Assembly (NCBI GenBank): GCA_001414345.1
Contig: LLCB01000245.1
Coordinates: forward strand, 1-64,000
Source of the DNA: Hymenoscyphus infarciens
Lineage: Eukaryota; Ascomycota; Leotiomycetes; Helotiales; Helotiaceae
Reading direction: 5' to 3'
DNA length: 64,000 nt
The notes below the pieces were generated by a model. The model was not told where the DNA came from and ran no database searches. It was given only the letters and a program-made list of their open reading frames with translations. The position numbers and the translations under genes were made by a program. The stretch's first letter is position 1. Every line of letters starts with the position of its first letter. Shown here one piece after another: positions 35,650 through 46,045 of this stretch.

Positions 35650-36766
35650 CTTAAGTTGGCGACTGCTTGCAGTTCAGATGTGCCCGCAAAAGGTAGTCGT
35701 TGCCAAAGTCTCAACGAAGTCGACAAATGTCGCTAGCAATCAACATATGCCAAGAAAAATCAAAGCATTGTCGCGAATGGAAGGAGGCCGGAAAAACAAA
35801 AGGCCCTTGATAGGAAAACCAGGTCGAGAGGCCGCTTATATTAGATCTGATATTCAGACATGCTTCGTGAAGGAACTTTGCCGATTCGTCCACACAACAA
35901 CCAACGTGAGTGAGGAGAACAGACTGGCCTGCATTGATTAATTCGGGCCTGTGTTCTTTTTTCACCTCTCACCGCGCCCGAGCGGATGATCCTGTGCCGC
36001 CCACTCCGAGTAATATATTGAGCCAACAGTAATGTCGCATCGTGACCGGAGCACCACTACCGAACGCCAACATTTTCCTTGGAGATGTTCCACTTCCCCA
36101 GCGATTGTGGGACTTTTCCATCTGCTAATTTGATGAGTTATTGAACTAGTGTAAAAGCCGATTGGCGAGGTTATCTAAAGAAACGTGGCTCACACAACAT
36201 CCAAATACCCGGAACCAGATTATTTGGCACCTAGAACTAAAATACAAAACGTACAATACAAACGACAAAAACATGGCCAAGCAGAAAAAAGTGATTTGCC
36301 GCCATTCCAAATATAGCAAGCAGCACGAGAGTATATGTTTCTTGTTCTTTTCCCCTATTTGTGCAGATATTCTCGAACTGGCAACCTTGGCGGCGCCAAC
36401 CAAGGGACAAAAGCTGTTGCCTTGGGAAGAGACCCAAATTAAGGCGGTGCTCCACTGATCTTTATCCTCGGGAAATGATGAAATGAGAGACGATAGAGAT
36501 TAACAAAAATGAATAGAACTTGCATGGAAGAAGGATGGAAGCAAAATAAACAGCTAGATATTGCACTTGTATCGGCAACGTTTTATATCTAACCATACCA
36601 CCGTGTATCATGGTTGGTTACCGAGCAGCACTCCTATACACCTTGTATTGTACTGATCAAGCAAGATCTAGTTTCAGTGGTACCCAGCGCTTTGGCCTCT
36701 ACCTATGTATTGCTGTATTGCTGTATTACTACATTGGGGGTGGGGTTGCCGTCGGTAAGCTGCAGA
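35650..36766. other. Intergenic, 5' flank of the secreted-protein gene
   Basis: No gene recognised. Overlapping frames on both strands at 36146-36458 look like chance. Confidence 0.45.
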
Positions 36767-37453
36767 TAGGTCTGTACAACGAATAGATGAATAAAATATT
36801 AATTATTCATCATAAATATTAAATAAATATATAGTATTCGAGCGATTATTCGAGCGATAAGAGCTTAAATGAATATATTACGAATAGTTTCTATTTATTA
36901 AGCTTAATATCCGCCCCCTAGGTCTTAGTATAGAGGGTTTATATAAGTTGAATTTTACTCCCTTTTTATATATATATTTAAATATAACTAAACTATAAAT
37001 TCACTTACTTTTAATTATTATTAATAGATTACTATCCTCTCTACTCTTTATCACTTATATTATATGAAATAGGGTGTTATGTTAAAGGGTATCACATGAC
37101 ACCCCACTCTCTAAAGTATTATACACGTGACCTTTAAGCTAAGGTTTCAACTAAGGTTTCGACGTTGAAAGAGTCGAAAGGCTCTACTCTTTTCACCTTA
37201 TTTAATAATTTATCTACTTTTTTAGCCCAGAAACGCCCTAGCGTAGCCTAATCGAGATAACGAAAGCGACTAAAGCAGATAATTTCAAGAAACTATACTA
37301 AAAGGGTGGAGAATACAGAATATTTATGAATAAACAACTGCTATTTACACCCTAAACTCTCCTTATTCTTGAATAATTCGAAGGGTAATTTATCCGTGGA
37401 AAATCGTGAATATTCTGAATATATTCGTAGCTTTTATTCGTTGTGCAGACCTA
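36767..37453. mobile_element. 687-bp hAT-type MITE with 8-bp target duplication
   Basis: Inverted termini TAGGTCTG(T/C)ACAACGAATA (18 of 19 matching) are flanked by identical GCTGCAGA octamers (36759-36766 and 37454-37461). Subterminal regions carry repeated CGAATA/TATTCG motifs in both orientations, such as transposase-binding sites would show. The interior is AT-rich and non-coding. It is a different family from the 30.3-kb hAT element because the terminal sequences differ. Confidence 0.85.
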
Positions 37454-38693
37454 GCTGCAGAGTACAGGAGACGTCTGCCTAACGCCATCGAAATAATCGA
37501 AAGGTAAAGAAATGCAACAAGGCTCGCAGGACGGGATACAATCTGTCAGGAGGAAGCAGGGGCGTATAATTTGCAAATATGTGCAATGCGAAAGCACAGA
37601 GTGAGAAATCCAGAAGTGGCTGAGGAGGGACCACCAGCCACAGACCCTAACCACACGTAAGCTCACGTGCACCATCTACTATCTCGGCCGATTTCCTCTA
37701 AGCTGGTCAATGACAACGACCTGAAAACATTTACATCCTTCTTAGCAACTTAATCCCTCTCTATGTCTTACCATAAAGATAACAAGTTTGGAAACCGGCG
37801 AGATAGTCATCGTAGACTACGTCTCTTTGAAGATATAACCTACTTTACTGTGCTACTAGCGCTGGCTTAGCTAACTAGCTCGGGTTTTAGTTTTTAGACT
37901 CTAGTTGAGGCCTAAGTTTGGAGTGTTAGAGCAAATGGAAGGAATCGGGATGAAGATACCGCTCCTAAGTCGTAATAAGTTCACCGCCTTCTATTATAAC
38001 TCCCACTTAGTCATCTCTGGAAATAGAATTAAACATCAAAGCTAGAGATATTTCTCACGAAGCGAAAACCTGACCCGATCTGGAATACTTTCTGCTAAAA
38101 CAGCAATTTTCTCATCTAGTCATGACCTCGGCTCAAAGGTTTGTAGAGGGGGGTTGTTTTTAGTGAGACTCACCTTATAAGCTATTCGCAAACACGGCTG
38201 GCAAAACCGGATCTTCAGGAACGATTTGCCCGTACTATAAGTAAACTAGTTTGAAGAGCAATACTGGGTGTGGTCCTCTTTCTCTTTTGTTCTATGTCTA
38301 TATTTCTTTTAATATGGTAACGAACGAGCAGAAAAACTTTGTATATTTCTTTTTCACTTAGGATGAATTATGAAGTATGTGTACACTTATTATTACTTGT
38401 GGTGATAACTAAATAACAAGGATAGTTTCTTCGCGAGGCATAGGCATTATATGGAGTTGGGGCTATGGCTCTATTGTTACGTTTCGCTACGAGAATTAAG
38501 ATAATTGAGTTTAAGGGATTCTAGGGCGATGATTATATGAGCATCCTTGTCCTGGCATAGAATATAGAAAACGAGATGTAAGTACGAATTCCTAACCCCT
38601 ACTAACCTGCTAGACATACGAGTTAGAAATCTGGAAATAGCTCTATACCCGGTGGATAGATATTGAGATCCTTTTCGGAACAGGAGTTAGCTA
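37454..38693. other. Intergenic, probably decayed sequence
   Basis: No gene was seen. Short frames only. Confidence 0.4.
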
Positions 38694-39312
38694 ACTCTAT
38701 TATATGTAGCCTTGACAGCTTGGGAAATTTCTAGATACGAGTATGGATCGAAAAAACAAATCGTAGCGTGGTACTTATACACTGGACTTATTTGGGTAAT
38801 GAAGGGAACGATGCTCTTCTTTTTCAATCGGTTGACGTAGGAGCTACCTTCCAATTTCGACGATCTCACTCGTTGATGCCCTTCGATAGGTTCGGGCTAT
38901 GGCAACATCGCTATGTGAAGTGGTTGGGGGCTGCATGTGTTGCATCATACATTGCTGTTGTCTGTACAGTATGTGCTTCCAACTTCTCTTTTCTCGGATC
39001 ACATTTGGTTGCTTTCCAACTCAGAAAAATTGGCAGTGAGCTATTTCGCTTCCAAAGAACTTGTTTACCCTGCTAACACCACCTAAAGTTGTGCCAGATC
39101 CAGGCTGTAAGTACCGAAGCAAAAATTTTACCTAGCATAATACTCAACCGTTCATAGTAAAATGCACTTTGAAGCTTCAAAATTTCTTCGTTACGTTTGT
39201 TCTGAATATTATGTAAGCTCTACTACTTCCCCTGTGTGTTCTCTGCTAACCTTTAACTAAGTACCGATGTAGCTGTTAGTATCAGAAGCCAAGGTTTTTG
39301 TTGATGCATAAA
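38694..39312 (+). pseudogene. Rhodopsin-like (PTH11-type) integral membrane protein relic
   Basis: In order, the plus strand encodes pieces of the fungal rhodopsin-domain family: EYGSKKQIVAWYLYTGLIWV, KGTMLFFFNRLT, then across a GTAGGA...GATAG intron FGLWQHRYVKWLGAACVASY, then in another frame ITFGCFPTQKNWQ, then VVPDPG, and after a GTAAGT intron LKCTLKLQNFFVTFVLNI, and finally TDVAV. The first two helices are missing, a frameshift lies near 38970-38998, and the donor after KNWQ is damaged. The order and spacing are those of a seven-helix protein that has decayed. Family members in pathogens include PTH11-like surface receptors. This copy should not be functional. Confidence 0.62.
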
Positions 39313-39351
39313 CTGACATTATAATAGAGCCTTGTCATTTACTCTGGGGTC

Positions 39352-39894
39352 TTAGAATCCCACTACAAAGGTAACTCCTACCACTCTCCCATGGCGTCGC
39401 ATATCTAACCAGCACCTAGAAAGATCGTAAGCGGCCTCCTCATCTGCTCCGGAGTCGGTGTCATTTGTGCAGCTATCATCCACGTGGTCTTGACTTTGGA
39501 ATCCAATGCCTCGGCCCTCAATAGAAATCGCTGGTAAGCCATTTCCCTTCCCTTGCTCTTCCCCTTCCAATGTTCTTTCCAAATATTCAACATGCTTCAT
39601 CCCATCGTCCCACATACTAATTGTATAACACAACAGGGGCGTCCGCGAAACCATCGTCGGAATCGTAGCCGTAAACCTCCCCGTCCTCAAACCTCCCTTC
39701 TCCGCAAAATACTGGTCCACCTCCTCATTCAAAAGCACCTCACTCTCCCACGGAGACCACACGCTCGATACTCGACTAAAACCACATGAAATGAACACAA
39801 GGTTAACAGCCGAGGATCGGGTGGTGGAAGACCGAGAGGAAGCGAATATTGGTACTCCGGTTTCTGGTAGGATTTCAAATGGTAATAAGATCAT
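39352..39894 (-). CDS. Hypothetical ORF, weak support
   Basis: 180-codon open frame beginning MILLPFEILPETGVPIFASS. The middle (FTATIPTMVSRTPLLCYTIS, then WDDGMKHVEYLERTLEGEE) looks coding, but I recognise no family. It may be an internal exon of a larger gene whose first exon lies near 39980-40205 on the same strand. A low-confidence call. Confidence 0.27.
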   Translation of the reverse strand: MILLPFEILPETGVPIFASSRSSTTRSSAVNLVFISCGFSRVSSVWSPWESEVLLNEEVDQYFAEKGGLRTGRFTATIPTMVSRTPLLCYTISMWDDGMKHVEYLERTLEGEEQGKGNGLPAISIEGRGIGFQSQDHVDDSCTNDTDSGADEEAAYDLSRCWLDMRRHGRVVGVTFVVGF

Positions 39895-41554
39895 GGGGAG
39901 TTTTGTTTTAGGTGATAGTCAGACGAATAGATTGGGACAAGGACAGAGGGAGTTGAAAGAGGGTGTTGTGCAGGTGGAAACTACGTAGGTATGTGGTTAT
40001 GAGTGAGAGGAAGGGAGAGCTTGGGGTGGGTGGGATGGAAGGGTGGCAGATGGGTGTTAATGGCGGGGCGAAAAAGGTTAGTGTTCATGCTGAGAGTGTT
40101 GGGAGGGGGAGTAATAGGGGGTCGAGATGAGTGTTCAAGAAATTGGGCGGGCATGCTTTGTTTTGGGGGTTTTGGAATTCGGCAGAAATTAGGAGGGGCA
40201 TACATGATACCCTTTTGGCGTTTGTTTTGGGGCGATTGGGGGTTTTTAATGTGCGGGTTCTCCCATTGGTTTATGGAGGAACGATTGTACGCTTGGTGTA
40301 ATAAAAGTTAGAAGTGTTAGAAGAAGAAAAAAACTGAATGATCGCTCCAAACGTTCTTGGACGATTTCCCTTTTCATACCAATTCGTATATACTCACAGA
40401 CCAACGTTTGTATTGTGACATCTCTTCAATACTTGTATGAATAAAGGATGTAGCTATTCAACCCATAGTTCCAAACATCCCCATGGGCATACTGTGCTGG
40501 CTGTCCTAAACTAACAAAGTTAGTTATTCTGGGAGACGTTGGGAAAGAAAGTAAACTACACTAAGCCAAAGTAGAACATCATTGTATTACAGAACGATGA
40601 CATGTTCTTACAATCATCGGAAGGACCGTTGACCTTTGTTTTGTCCCAACTTGCAGGCAACCTAGAAGAAGACCAGAAGAAGTATTACTGAAATCTATTG
40701 CAGTAACAAAAATTGTTCTCTTTCCAAGACTTTTATAAAAACAAAAATGAGCTGACAGGCAGGGATGAGCTTTTTATAAATTTTGTGAAGTGTAATCAAG
40801 GTACTCGCTAACTTTGTCACTTGTTTCCACAAGCCAACGAGACAACATTTTGGAATCTTTGAATTTGTGTGAATTAAAAGGGATGTTTTGGTTCGTTCCA
40901 CAGCGGATCTGGTTTTTCTATTTTTTCTGCCAAAATCTTGAACTGATGGGGAAGTGTTGTTTAGGTGAAGAAGGGTAAGACTTACATGGACTCTGAAAGT
41001 GCCTTTGCAAGCGATATTTACATGAAGGTGAATTTTGATTCTTTGATTCTTGGTGAATATATATACTGGAAGAAACTCAAGTGTATCGCATGAATATAAA
41101 GGTGAGCTGATTTCATATTTATGCACTTGTAGTGAATTTGTACTCGACTTTGCTACTGTCACTCGGTAGCGCGCCCAATCAAGGCTAGCCCATCAGACCC
41201 CCACTAAAAGCGACCGCATCAGGAACGGGACCTGGGGAAATCTATACATCATCGACAACCTCACCACATTGTATCGCACCGTAACGAACCTAATAATCGT
41301 CGAAATTACCTTCGACAAATCGATCGATTCGAGATAATCTCACTCCGCAACCAGAATTCAGAGCGACGCGACAGCTTGCTGACGCCACCTGGGAGCGCGA
41401 CCGGTCGATTGCGACAGCACCTGAGAACACAAGCTCATTAGATGGATAGAGGAGGTTTGAGTCTGCGATAGCGAAGGAGAGCGGCCACTAGCTTTAACTA
41501 CGTGTGCTTTGCTTTACTTTAGCTCGGTTGGTGTTGGTGTTGGATAAAGAAAAC
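39895..41554. other. Intergenic, 5' region of spt20
   Basis: No convincing gene. A 155-codon minus-strand frame at 40695-41162 has no motif. The last 400 bp before spt20 is rich in CG and CGA, as fungal promoters and leaders often are. Confidence 0.45.
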
Positions 41555-44477
41555 ATGGCACCCTCGGCGACTTCAACCCAGTCGCTCTCATCAAAGGCCA
41601 AGCGCCCCATTCCGCCGGGAATTCAAACAAATGGAATACACTCGTCGACCTCCTCTCCCTCGCCATCAATGTCCGCTGGCAGACTCCCGAATAGCGGCAA
41701 GCTGCCGAATTCTGCTACAAGCAATGGTGTTGGAGCTATGAGTGCATCATCGCGAGCTGTAGCGCGGGCGCGGAGGGACACCCCCGCCCAACTATTAGGC
41801 AGAGGACAGAGGAATAGTAGTGCTGGATTACGGTCTGCCAGTCTGATGGGAGAATCTGCTGCTCCTCAGGTCTCTGAGCCTACACCATACGGTATGCGAG
41901 TTCGCGCGCTCAAAGAAGATGCATGCTAACGCCGAGGCAGTGAAATCAGATGAATACATCCTCAAGAAATATCGCAACTGCAAACCTTCCCTAATTGTAC
42001 ATTTACATCCTACACATTTCCGATTCGACGAACAAGAGGGAAGCTTCTCGTACAAATCTCCCATGCGAATATTAATCGAACACCTCAAGCAACGAACCGT
42101 ACCTCACGACCTGGTAGAATTCATGCCGGATACACCTTTCTATGAAGGATGTATGATTGTTCAGATACATGACCACAAGTCCACTGCACCCTCGCAAGGT
42201 TCGTCACAGACAAAATCTGGAGGAGGCAAGAGCGTACCATTTTCGGTACATAATTACAATGCCTACCTCACACCCTCGTCATACGTCCCATTCCCCTCTC
42301 AGCAAAATATTTCTCCAAGCAAAGGGAAGGCGCCGTCGGATATCGATGACGGCAAGACTAAAAGCGCAGAGCAAAAGGATAAGGAGAACATGCCCGCTCC
42401 TTCATTACCAGGGGATGCTTCTCGAGGCAAAGCGGCAGCAAACTTGCCGAAAAAACCAAAGGTTTCGACAATAGTTCTACGACCAACACCCCTCAGTAAT
42501 CACATCGACCTGTCCGTCAAGGCAGCCGAATCAATGGCGACTGTTGAAGGAAGAAGAGACTCACGGGCTGATGCTGGCCCGTTGTCTGCAACTATACCTC
42601 CCACCCCCTCCACAGCTGTCCCTCCCACACCCCAAACCGCTATGCCTCCACCAGCGAAACGGCTCAAGAAGAACAAGACGGACTTTGATGTTGCTAGCAT
42701 CTACTCAGCAGAGTCACAAATTGCTCTAGCTACTAATGCTCCATTGTTCCTCGAACCAGTAAAAAGTGCCGGTGAAGCTGCAGCTCTTTTATCCGCACTT
42801 GAACACCCAATGCACTCGGCAAAGCCCCCATCACCCAAGACAAGAAAGAGAACCGTGGCAGAGATGGCGGCAGACGAAGCACTTGCTGCAGAGAGAGAGC
42901 GTTATATGTTAATCATGGACGAGCGACTTGCTCCAAATGCTGCAAATGCACAAGGTGGTGGGAATCCAGCAGATGGAGATGGTCAAGCCGGAGGCGCTTC
43001 TTTCGAGCCTCGCTTTGAGAGATTCAAGACTCTTGAAAACATTAAGAACCAGCACGAGGAAAATAAGAAAGCCGAAAAGCTACGACAACAAGAGACGGAG
43101 AGGAAACAAACCCAGGACCGAGAACGAGAGCGTCTCAGACTCGAGTCGGAGAAGAAGGAGCAATTCCAAGATAAGCAGCGTGCAGCTCTTGCTCAACAAC
43201 AAGCTGCTCGCCAACAGCAACAGCAAGAGGCACATCAACGACAGATGGCTGCTGCTCATGCTCGATCTCAACAAGGCATGGGAAATCAAATGCAAGGCCA
43301 GCAAAATCAACACGGACACCCACAAGGTAATAACATAGTGAATAATGGCATGCAGGCACAGCCACAACGATTCCATCAACAGCAGGTGTCCCAAGCTCAA
43401 GCTTCTTCCCCCATCATCCGAACCGGAACACCCCAAAGTCAATCATCACCTATCGTCAACCAAATGGGTGGTGGGCCTATGCAGCAATCTACCTCGAGTA
43501 TGGGAGGAAGCCCGCCTCGACCAGGATCAGTCGTTCACCAGAACCCACAGATGGGAGCTCCGACATCTCATGGTATGACGGCTCAGAGAAGCCAGCAAGG
43601 TCATGCTGGTACACCTCGAATGCCAAATACTACTCCTCAAATCCAGCAGACGCCTCTAAATCGCCAGAGCATGACCGGTACTCCTCGGATGAGCCAGGGC
43701 AGCCCTGTACAAGGTCCAATGGCTCATGCGCCTAATATGCCGATGATGGTGAATGGTCTTACCGCTGCCCAACAACAACAACTGCAAGCACAACAGAGAA
43801 TGCAAATGTTGCAACGACAACATCAGATGGGAATGCAGAATGGCCAAGGTCTTAGCCCACAGCAGATGATGCAAGCTCAAATGATTCGTCAGCAACAACA
43901 GCAGCAAGGCATGAATATGGTCAACAACGGACAACTTCCTCAGGGATATACCGCTCATATGGCAGCTCAGATGGCGGCCGCGCAAGGCCGTGGTATGCCA
44001 CAAAATATGAACCAGAATTTCATGAACGGTAGTCCTGGTGTGCCAGCCAACTTGCAAATGCAAATGCAGATGCAACAACAACAACAGGCACAGGCCCAGC
44101 AAATGCGAAATGCTCAAATGGCTCAAGCACAAGCTGCGGCTCAAGCTCAAGCACATGCTCAGAATCAAGCCCGGCAAGGTATCAATCCAGGTGTTCCACA
44201 ACAAGCCATCGCGAACGAGATACAAAGTCGGGCGGCTCGTATCTACCAGGACAAGCTACCAATGATGCAAGCGCAGCATCCCGGTGGGATTCCAAATGAA
44301 ATCGAGCAACAATTCCGACTTAAGTGTAGGCAAGATGCTCAGGCAATGGTACACCAAATCATCGCCCACAAGAAACAACAACATGCCGCTATGCAACAGC
44401 AGCAACAGATGATGATGGCCCAGCAGCATGGTCTACCGCAGGGTATGAATGGGATGCCCAACGGGATGGGCATGTAA
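41555..44477 (+). CDS. spt20: SAGA complex subunit Spt20
   Basis: Join 41555-41891, 41941-44477, giving 957 residues. Spt20 holds the SAGA histone acetyltransferase/coactivator complex together (established). Seen here: a Ser/Pro-rich leader, the Spt20 domain starting at the splice joint (PYVKSDEYILKKYRNCKPSL, then VHLHPTHFRFDEQEGSF and FMPDTPFYEGCMIVQIHDH), then a charged coiled region (about 370-425) and a very long Gln/Met/Ala-rich tail with QQQ and MQMQ runs. The 49-bp intron has a GTATGC donor and a GCTAAC branch, and its removal gives PYVKSDEY. ATG 41555 was chosen over an upstream in-frame ATG at 41504 because MAPSATSTQS starts a typical leader. The repetitive tail creates long leucine-rich shadow frames on the other strand. 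Confidence 0.93.
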
Positions 44478-44767
44478 GCATATGGAAGAAGGGGAGTATG
44501 AATGATGGGAGAGTGTTTGAGGGCCAACCTTGTATGAGATTTATGGGCGCTATGGATTTTCGTTAAGGGTGGTCTATGAGATCGGGCAGAGGAATAGGTG
44601 GTTGGACAAAAGACCGAGTTAATGGAGGCGTCATGGGTGATGAAATTATTTCTAGGGAATTTGGGGCATAATACCAAGGAGAGACCACGGCGTTTGTGCA
44701 TTCTGGTATCTTGGGGTTTAGGATTTTAAACCCCGTAGGGAATGAACATGGAAAATAATGTCCTGAA
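44478..44767. other. 3' flank of spt20
   Basis: Short non-coding stretch between two converging genes. Nothing was recognised. Confidence 0.5.
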
Positions 44768-44960
44768 TTGGATAATATATTCATATAAAATTCTCATGCT
44801 TTGATAAGTACTTCGTCATAGTCATAGAGTGAGTGTCGATTGGACAACATATTCTTACAAGATTATCAATTGCTAATGAAAGCGGTTCCTCGCAATTGTA
44901 GAGAGGTATCCCCGTTGGGTAATATAGTCATACAAATTCTCCGTTGCTCATCATGTCTTG
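44768..44960. repeat. Degenerate tandem repeat, period about 72-75 bp, 2.6 copies
   Basis: Three related segments begin TTGGATAATATATTCATA (44768), TTGGACAACATATTCTTA (44840) and TTGGGTAATATAGTCATA (44915). Each is followed by a similar run ending near TTGCT(A/C)AT. They lie between the converging spt20 and EMI1-like genes. Confidence 0.7.
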
Positions 44961-45047
44961 GTACAGGTACTTTCTTCAATCCATATCCTATTTGAATCCT
45001 CATCATAGTCGTACAACAGCCTCCCCTCTCTCTCCCCAAATATTCCC

Positions 45048-45758
45048 TTAAGAACTCTTTTCAGAAATCCCCCTCCTCCTCGCCCGTTCCCTCTCATTCC
45101 ACTCCTCATCCCCCAGCCCCAAATCCTCCCCTCCTCCCTCTTTATTCTGAAAAGCCGTACCCCATTCCACCTTCTTATCTCGACTCTGCCATATATCCTC
45201 ACTACTGGGCATCACCTTTCCCTCGGCATCTCTCCCGTATTTCGCCTCTTCTCGTTTTCTGTAAAACTCTTTAATCTCCTCTTCCTTCTGGGGAGAAGAG
45301 AATGTGCGGGTGCGCATGCAGAACCAGAATTTGGACCAGGACTCGGAGCAGGGGCGGACGTGGCCGTGGCGGTAGAGGTCGGTGAATTTCCCGCCGAAGG
45401 AGTTACAGTAGAAGGCTTCGTCGAAGGCTGTGCGGCAGGAGAGGGTGGTGGGTAGGAGGGAGGTGGAGAGGGGTTCTTCGGGGGAGGATTGGGTATTTAG
45501 TGTTGTAGAGGGGGTTGTGGGAGAGGTGGAGGATGGACGGGGTTTGCGGTTGAAGACTTTGGGTTTGGGTTTTTGTTCTGTGTCTGCGGAGAGCTCGCGG
45601 AGGAAGGAATTCAGTTCTTGGTCTGCTTGTTCGTCGCGGGTGAGCGGTTTTGAGGGTACTGAGGTTGAGGGTGGATTTGAGGGTGTTGATTGGGGTGGAA
45701 TTGGGTTTGTAGTTTGAGGAGAGGACTCCGTGGGAGTTGACGAAAACGGCCAGACCAT
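45048..45758 (-). CDS. emi1: EMI1-like DUF3128 protein with twin CX9C motif
   Basis: Single-exon gene of 236 residues starting MVWPFSSTP. An in-frame ATG 126 bp upstream is less likely because the extra residues are Arg/Pro-rich and unlike the family. Seen here: a Pro/Ser/Thr-rich disordered N-terminal 100 residues, then the DUF3128 core with two CX9C motifs, C108-x9-C118 (CRTAFDEAFYC) and C137-x9-C147 (CSESWSKFWFC), joined by GGKFTDLYRHGHVRP, then a charged helical tail (PQKEEEIKEFYRKREEAKYG). Twin CX9C folds are usually oxidised in the mitochondrial intermembrane space. Yeast Emi1 is linked to induction of early meiotic genes. Intact. It is divergent from yme2 with only 287 bp between starts. 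Confidence 0.88.
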   Translation of the reverse strand: MVWPFSSTPTESSPQTTNPIPPQSTPSNPPSTSVPSKPLTRDEQADQELNSFLRELSADTEQKPKPKVFNRKPRPSSTSPTTPSTTLNTQSSPEEPLSTSLLPTTLSCRTAFDEAFYCNSFGGKFTDLYRHGHVRPCSESWSKFWFCMRTRTFSSPQKEEEIKEFYRKREEAKYGRDAEGKVMPSSEDIWQSRDKKVEWGTAFQNKEGGGEDLGLGDEEWNERERARRRGISEKSS

Positions 45759-46045
45759 ATTGCTATATCTAATTGGTGATCTTGGGGGCGGGCGTGGACT
45801 GCAAGGGCGACGAGGTTCGGATGAGGCTGAAGATGTAGTTCCACGACAATTCTTGGCCCCCACGTCTCTGATTCTCAGCCTCATGATGTCAGGTCAACAT
45901 TCTAGACTCACCTCCCTTCCTCCCCTTTCCTTGCCCAACAACCTCCATTTCCCCCTATTCTTTTCCGGAATTAGTCGAGCCTGCGAACAGCAAAAGAAAT
46001 GCACGAATAATACGGAGGCATAATTGCCAGTTCCCACCAGGCACA
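45759..46045. promoter_or_regulatory. Short bidirectional promoter of emi1-like and yme2
   Basis: 287 bp separates the two divergent start codons, and it must contain both promoters. It is pyrimidine-rich toward yme2 (CTCACCTCCCTTCCTCCCC at 45909-45927). Two genes with mitochondrial links sharing a promoter is suggestive only. Confidence 0.5.

Noticed and set aside
37800..38100. Sequence vaguely like rRNA spacer (GAAGATACCGCTCCTAAGTC)
   Set aside because: No extended match to rRNA that I can recognise. Too short and isolated.
40695..41162. 155-codon minus-strand frame before spt20
   Set aside because: Composition is non-coding and no motif is present. It lies in the spt20 upstream region.
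43656..44225. 189-codon Leu/His-rich frame opposite the Spt20 tail
   Set aside because: Produced by reading CAG/CAA repeats on the other strand. No membrane-protein pattern or start context.
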